The notes under the pieces: model-generated | What the model saw: only the letters and a program-made list of their open reading frames with translations | What the model was told of the DNA's origin: nothing | Database searches by the model: none | Shown: positions 53,283-64,000 of the stretch, in pieces | How positions within the stretch are numbered: position 1 is the stretch's first letter | Layout of the letters: every line of letters starts with the position of its first letter | Program-made: the position numbers and the translations under genes | From: Streptococcus oralis subsp. dentisani | GTDB lineage: Bacteria > Bacillota > Bacilli > Lactobacillales > Streptococcaceae | Assembly: GCF_002096335.1 (NCBI RefSeq) | Contig: NZ_NCUW01000027.1 | Span: forward strand, 117,879 to 181,878 | Length of the DNA stretch: 64,000 bases | Direction of reading: 5' to 3'

Positions 53283-55232
53283 AAATTCAAGACTTATTGA
53301 GAAAAGATGTCATGTTACTGGATTTGCAGGCAACTGAAAAACCAGCGGCTATCGAAGAAATGATTCATAGCTTGGTAAATCACGGTTATGTGACAGATTT
53401 TGAAACCTTTAAAGAAGGAATTTTAGCGCGTGAAGCTCTCACTTCCACTGGTTTGGGTGACGGAATTGCTATGCCTCACAGCAAGAACTCTGCTGTCAAA
53501 GAAGCGACCGTTCTTTTTGCTAAGTCAAACAAGGGTGTTGACTATGAGAGTTTGGATGGGCAACCTACCGACCTCTTCTTCATGATTGCGGCTCCAGAAG
53601 GTGCCAATGACACCCATTTGGCTGCCTTGGCAGAATTGTCTCAATACTTGATGAGAGACGGTTTTGCTGACAAACTTCGTCAAGCAACGTCAGCTGACCA
53701 AGTTATTGAACTTTTTGACCAAGCTTCAGAAAAAACTGAAGAGTCTGTTCAAGCGCCTGCCAATGAAACTGGTGACTTTATCGTAGCTGTTACAGCTTGT
53801 ACAACAGGTATCGCCCACACTTACATGGCCCAAGAAGCTCTTCAAAAAGTGGCTGCTGAAATGGGTGTTGGGATTAAGGTTGAAACCAACGGTGCTAGCG
53901 GTGTTGGGAACCAATTGACAGCAGAAAATATCCGCAAGGCTAAAGCTGTTATCATCGCAGCAGACAAGGCCGTTGAAATGGATCGTTTCGATGGCAAACC
54001 ATTGATCAATCGTCCAGTTGCTGACGGTATCCGTAAGACAGAAGAATTGATCAACTTGGCTCTTTCAGGAGATGCTGAAGTTTACCGTGCTGCAGACGGA
54101 GCGAAAACTGCAACAGCAAGCAATGAAAAACAAAGCCTTGGTGGTGCCTTCTACAAACACTTAATGAGTGGTGTATCTCAAATGTTGCCATTCGTTATCG
54201 GTGGTGGTATCATGATTGCCCTTGCCTTCTTGATTGACGGTGCTTTGGGTGTGCCAAATGAAAACCTTGGAAATCTTGGTTCTTACCATGAGCTAGCTTC
54301 TATGTTCATGAAAATTGGTGGAGCAGCCTTTGGCTTGATGCTCCCAGTCTTTGCAGGTTATGTTGCCTACTCTATTGCTGAAAAACCAGGTTTGGTTGCA
54401 GGTTTCGTGGCTGGTGCTATTGCCAAAGAAGGTTTTGCCTTTGGTAAGATCCCTTATGCCGCAGGTGGTGAAGCAACGTCAACTCTTGCAGGTGTCTCAT
54501 CTGGTTTCCTAGGTGCCCTTGTTGGTGGATTTATCGCAGGTGCCTTGGTCCTTGCCATCAAGAAATACGTTAAAGTTCCTCGTTCACTTGAAGGTGCTAA
54601 ATCAATCCTTCTCTTGCCACTTCTTGGAACAATATTGACTGGATTTGTCATGCTAGCTGTTAACATCCCAATGGCAGCAATCAACACTGCTATGAATGAT
54701 TTCCTTGGCGGTCTTGGAGGCGGGTTCAGCTGTCCTTCTCGGTATCGTCCTTGGTGGAATGATGGCTGTCGACATGGGTGGACCAGTCAATAAAGCGGCT
54801 TATGTCTTTGGTACAGGTACGCTTGCAGCGACTGTTTCTTCAGGTGGTTCTGTAGCCATGGCAGCAGTTATGGCTGGAGGAATGGTACCACCGCTTGCAA
54901 TCTTTGTCGCAACTCTTCTTTTCAAAGATAAATTTACCAAAGAAGAACGCAACTCTGGTTTGACAAACATCATCATGGGCTTGTCATTTATCACTGAGGG
55001 AGCAATTCCATTTGGTGCAGCAGATCCAGCTCGTGCGATCCCAAGCTTCATCCTTGGATCAGCAGTAGCAGGCGGACTCGTTGGTCTTGCTGGAATCAAG
55101 CTCATGGCGCCACACGGAGGAATCTTCGTCATCGCCCTTACTTCAAATGCTCTTCTTTACCTCGTTTCTGTCTTGGTAGGAGCAATTGTAAGTGGTGTGG
55201 TCTATGGTTACCTACGCAAACCACAAGCATAA
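53279..55232 (+). pseudogene. fruA: Fructose PTS transporter EIIABC, frameshifted
   Basis: The gene would encode a fructose PTS permease of about 650 residues that imports fructose as fructose 1-phosphate. EIIA (phospho-His67, MPHSKN), EIIB (phospho-Cys174, TACTTGIAHTY) and the first part of EIIC are in the first frame. At 54722-54724 a GGG replaces an expected GG. After residue 482 the frame runs into 23 unrelated residues and stops at 54793. The rest of EIIC (GSAVLLGIVLGGMMAVDMGG...) continues in the +1 frame to 55232. Skipping one G gives exactly 650 residues. No other damage is seen, so this is a recent mutation, a subpopulation variant or a sequencing error. Loss would abolish transport, as EIIC lacks its last third. 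Confidence 0.9.
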
Positions 55233-55305
55233 AACTTAGATAGAAAATGAAAAGATTGGACCGTTTGGTGCAGTCTTTTTCTCTTTCCGAAATGCCTGTG
55301 AAATA

Positions 55306-55314
55306 TGGTATAAT
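55306..55314 (+). promoter_or_regulatory. ftsK promoter (extended -10, leaderless)
   Basis: TGGTATAAT ends at 55314 and the ATG is at 55321, with AGAAGA between. The -35 region is weak. Confidence 0.6.
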
Positions 55315-55320
55315 AGAAGA

Positions 55321-57627
55321 ATGGCAAACAAGAATACAAGTAAAACAAGACGGAGACCGTCTAAAGCAGAACTCGAAAGAAAACAGGCTATTCAGAGGAT
55401 GTTGATTTCCTTAGGGATTGCCTTATTGTTGATCATTGCAGCCCTCAAGCTCGGTGCGGCGGGTATCACCCTTTATAATCTCATTCGACTGGTGGTCGGA
55501 AGTTTGGCCTATGTGGCCATTGGTGCCCTCCTCATTTATCTCTTTCTATTTAAATGGATACGTAAGCAAGAAGGACTTCTGTCAGGATTTCTTTGTATCT
55601 TCGCTGGCTTACTCTTAATTTTTGAGGCTTATCTTGTCTGGAAATTTGGCTTGGAGCAGACAGTTCTAAAGGGGACCTTGTCTCAAGTTATGACGGATCT
55701 TACTGGTATGCGGGTGACTAGCTTCGCTGGTGGAGGTCTGCTTGGTGTCGGAATTTATATCCCCATAGCCTTTCTTTTTTCAAATATCGGCTCTTACTTT
55801 ATTGGAGTTCTCTTGATTCTAGTTGGGATTCTCCTAGTTAGTCCTTGGTCTATTTATGATGTTGCAGCCTTTATTGGAGCGCAGTTCAGATCCTTCATGG
55901 AAAAACAGGAACAGAGAAAACAGGAACGCTTCATCAAGAGAGAAGAAGAGAAGGCTCGCCAAGAAGCTGAAGAAGCAGCAAGAATTCAGAGAGAACTAGA
56001 AGAGCAGGATGCGCTGTCGCTTCCTCCTGTAGATCCTGAAACGGGAGAAATCTTATCAGAGGTGCCAGACTACGATCTTCCACTAATTCCTGAAAAAGAA
56101 TGGAGTGAACCGGAGATTATCCTCCCTCAAACTGATTTTGACGTTCCAGATGTGGAAGAAGACTTTGAGGATGAAGAGGTGCAGGTTGATTTTTCTGCTA
56201 AGGAAGCCCTCGAATACAAGCTACCAAGCTTGCAACTCTTTGCGCCAGATAAACCCAAAGACCAATCCAAGGAAAAGAAGATTGTTCGAGAAAATATCAA
56301 AGTCCTAGAAGAAACCTTTGCTAGCTTCGGTATCAAGGTAACGGTTGAACGAGCTGAAATTGGACCATCAGTTACCAAGTATGAAGTCAAGCCAGCAGTC
56401 GGTGTACGGGTCAACCGCATTTCCAATCTGGCAGACGACTTAGCGCTGGCTCTGGCGGCCAAGGACGTTCGGATTGAAGCTCCGATCCCTGGAAAATCCC
56501 TAGTTGGAATTGAAGTGCCCAACTCTGAGATTGCGACCGTTTCCTTCCGTGAACTCTGGGAACAGTCTCAAACAAAACCAGAAAATCTCCTTGAAATACC
56601 TCTAGGTAAGGCTGTCAATGGAACTGCTCGCACCTTTGACCTTTCCAAAATGCCCCACTTACTTGTTGCAGGTTCAACGGGATCAGGGAAGTCAGTCGCA
56701 GTTAACGGGATTATCGCTAGCATTCTGATGAAAGCAAGACCAGACCAGGTCAAGTTTATGATGGTGGATCCAAAGATGGTTGAGCTATCGGTTTACAACG
56801 ACATTCCTCACCTCTTGATCCCAGTTGTGACCAATCCACGCAAGGCTAGCAAGGCTTTGCAAAAGGTTGTAGATGAGATGGAAAATCGTTACGAACTCTT
56901 CGCTAAGGTTGGTGTGCGAAATATCGCTGGTTACAATGCCAAGGTCGAAGAATTCAATGCTCAGTCTGAGTACAAACAAGTACCCCTGCCTTTGATTGTC
57001 GTCATTGTGGACGAGTTGGCTGATCTTATGATGGTGGCCAGCAAGGAAGTGGAAGATGCCATCATCCGTCTCGGACAGAAGGCACGTGCTGCAGGGATTC
57101 ACATGATTCTCGCAACGCAGCGCCCATCGGTTGATGTCATCTCTGGTCTTATCAAGGCCAATGTCCCTTCTCGAGTAGCTTTTGCAGTTTCATCGGGAAC
57201 AGATTCACGAACCATCTTGGATGAAAATGGGGCTGAAAAACTGCTTGGTCGAGGGGACATGCTCTTTAAACCAATCGATGAAAATCACCCAGTCCGTCTG
57301 CAAGGGTCCTTTATCTCGGATGATGATGTTGAACGTATCGTAAACTTCATCAAGGCTCAGGCAGATGCGGACTACGATGATAGCTTTGACCCAGGAGAAG
57401 TCTCTGAAAATGAAGGAGAATTTTCTGACGGCGAAACTGATGGCGATCCGCTTTTTGAAGAAGCCAAGGCTCTGGTTATCGAAACGCAGAAAGCCAGTGC
57501 TTCTATGATTCAGCGTCGTTTGTCGGTTGGATTTAACCGCGCGACTCGTCTCATGGAGGAACTAGAGATGGCAGGTGTCATCGGTCCAGCTGAAGGAACC
57601 AAACCACGAAAAGTATTGCAACAATAG
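55321..57627 (+). CDS. ftsK: DNA translocase FtsK/SpoIIIE
   Basis: The 768-residue protein anchors at the septum and pumps chromosome DNA to resolve termini. It has a basic start, four membrane helices (about 25-190), an acidic linker (190-330) and the RecA-like motor: Walker A GSTGSGKS (451-458), Walker [17 protein letters not shown]-terminal gamma domain ([21 protein letters not shown]) reads orienting sequences. The ATG is 6 nt after the -10 with no ribosome binding site. It is monocistronic. Confidence 0.95.
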   Translation: MANKNTSKTRRRPSKAELERKQAIQRMLISLGIALLLIIAALKLGAAGITLYNLIRLVVGSLAYVAIGALLIYLFLFKWIRKQEGLLSGFLCIFAGLLLIFEAYLVWKFGLEQTVLKGTLSQVMTDLTGMRVTSFAGGGLLGVGIYIPIAFLFSNIGSYFIGVLLILVGILLVSPWSIYDVAAFIGAQFRSFMEKQEQRKQERFIKREEEKARQEAEEAARIQRELEEQDALSLPPVDPETGEILSEVPDYDLPLIPEKEWSEPEIILPQTDFDVPDVEEDFEDEEVQVDFSAKEALEYKLPSLQLFAPDKPKDQSKEKKIVRENIKVLEETFASFGIKVTVERAEIGPSVTKYEVKPAVGVRVNRISNLADDLALALAAKDVRIEAPIPGKSLVGIEVPNSEIATVSFRELWEQSQTKPENLLEIPLGKAVNGTARTFDLSKMPHLLVAGSTGSGKSVAVNGIIASILMKARPDQVKFMMVDPKMVELSVYNDIPHLLIPVVTNPRKASKALQKVVDEMENRYELFAKVGVRNIAGYNAKVEEFNAQSEYKQVPLPLIVVIVDELADLMMVASKEVEDAIIRLGQKARAAGIHMILATQRPSVDVISGLIKANVPSRVAFAVSSGTDSRTILDENGAEKLLGRGDMLFKPIDENHPVRLQGSFISDDDVERIVNFIKAQADADYDDSFDPGEVSENEGEFSDGETDGDPLFEEAKALVIETQKASASMIQRRLSVGFNRATRLMEELEMAGVIGPAEGTKPRKVLQQ

Positions 57628-57639
57628 AATAAACATGTG

Positions 57640-57701
57640 TGAAACTTTCTCTTAAAAAGGAACTATTCTAGCTCCATTTTTGAGAGTTAGTTTCATTTTT
57701 T
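57640..57701 (+). terminator. Terminator after ftsK
   Basis: TGAAACT / AGTTTCA outer arms, CTCT / AGAG and AAAAA / TTTTT inner pairs form a long imperfect hairpin, then ATTTTTT. Bases 57702-57898 are AT-rich; I see no gene or clear promoter there. Confidence 0.7.
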
Positions 57702-57898
57702 ATTGCTTTCCCAAACTCTTATTCAGCAGGGGTTGAAACTGGATTTAGAGTTGTCTAATATTTTGATTATACTTTTACTAATTTTACCTATTAAGCTATT
57801 GATTTTTTAAGCTGTTTTTGATATATTGAATTGGAATAGAAAATATTTGTTTAGAAAGTAGTGTTTAAAAATGGAGGAGGTTATTTTTTTAGAGAAAT

Positions 57899-57913
57899 AT
57901 GCAAACGCTTACT
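57899..57913 (+). promoter_or_regulatory. cre-like site upstream of the O-glycosidase gene
   Basis: ATGCAAACGCTTACT fits the relaxed cre consensus WTGNAANCGNWNNCW fully. It lies 26 bp before the start codon, next to AGGAGG. It suggests that glucose represses the glycosidase through CcpA. Confidence 0.75.
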
Positions 57914-57924
57914 TTTTAAACTAG

Positions 57925-64000
<6,076 letters not shown>

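Overview
The window is a stretch of chromosome from a mitis-group Streptococcus (S. mitis, S. pseudopneumoniae or S. oralis type; the species cannot be fixed from sequence alone). The reasons are low GC (higher in typA and the ribosomal genes), a choline-binding amidase that implies choline-decorated teichoic acid, LPXTG and YSIRK surface proteins, an L-lysine-type MurE, and gene blocks whose order I recall from S. pneumoniae. I see no prophage, insertion sequence, CRISPR array, BOX or RUP element.

Layout. 1-290: end of an ABC-2 permease. 525-7158: prtA, a 2145-residue cell-wall subtilase behind a perfect 10-4-10 palindrome that looks like a PsaR operator. 7383-7455: tRNA-Thr. 7758-13807: two small envelope proteins, a choline-binding amidase, the LysR regulator cpsY, yqgQ with a rhodanese gene, a small membrane protein with a 27-bp tandem duplication, and rsuA. 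13968-21310: typA, then murD-murG-divIB, then pyrF-pyrE behind a PyrR attenuator. 21540-26000: FMN reductase and MarR regulator, a TseB-like protein, aspC and asnS. 26053-27096: rpsF-ssb-rpsR. 27353-33313: acetyltransferase, HAD-cyclophilin fusion, cvfD, tRNA methylase, GIY-YIG protein, ppaC, two conserved proteins and a CsbD protein. 33345-41093: murE and murJ divergent, aliB, and two sulfur amino acid lyases. 41185-50985: SNF2 helicase, a hypothetical gene with murC and two acetyltransferases, mltG, greA and an amino acid permease. 51385-51472: tRNA-Ser. 51634-55232: fruR-fruK-fruA, with fruA broken by a one-base insertion. 55321-57627: ftsK. 57940-end: an O-glycosidase running off the window.

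The dominant theme is envelope growth: precursor synthesis (murC, D, E, G), lipid II flipping (murJ), division and strand release (divIB, mltG, ftsK), hydrolysis (amidase) and surface enzymes (PrtA, GH101). A second theme is nutrient capture: peptides (AliB), fructose, and mucin O-glycans under likely CcpA control.

The most striking feature is the last gene. It is a GH101 endo-alpha-N-acetylgalactosaminidase with a complete V8/trypsin-like serine protease domain inserted near its N-terminus. The insert is 265 residues, exactly the offset between the catalytic residues here (Asp1029, Glu1061) and the pneumococcal positions I recall (764, 796). A second pattern is a set of genes (cpsY, yqgQ, rsuA, marR, the TseB-like gene, murE, ftsK) whose -10 elements lie only 6-8 nt before the start codon and which lack a usable ribosome binding site, so they are predicted to be leaderless.
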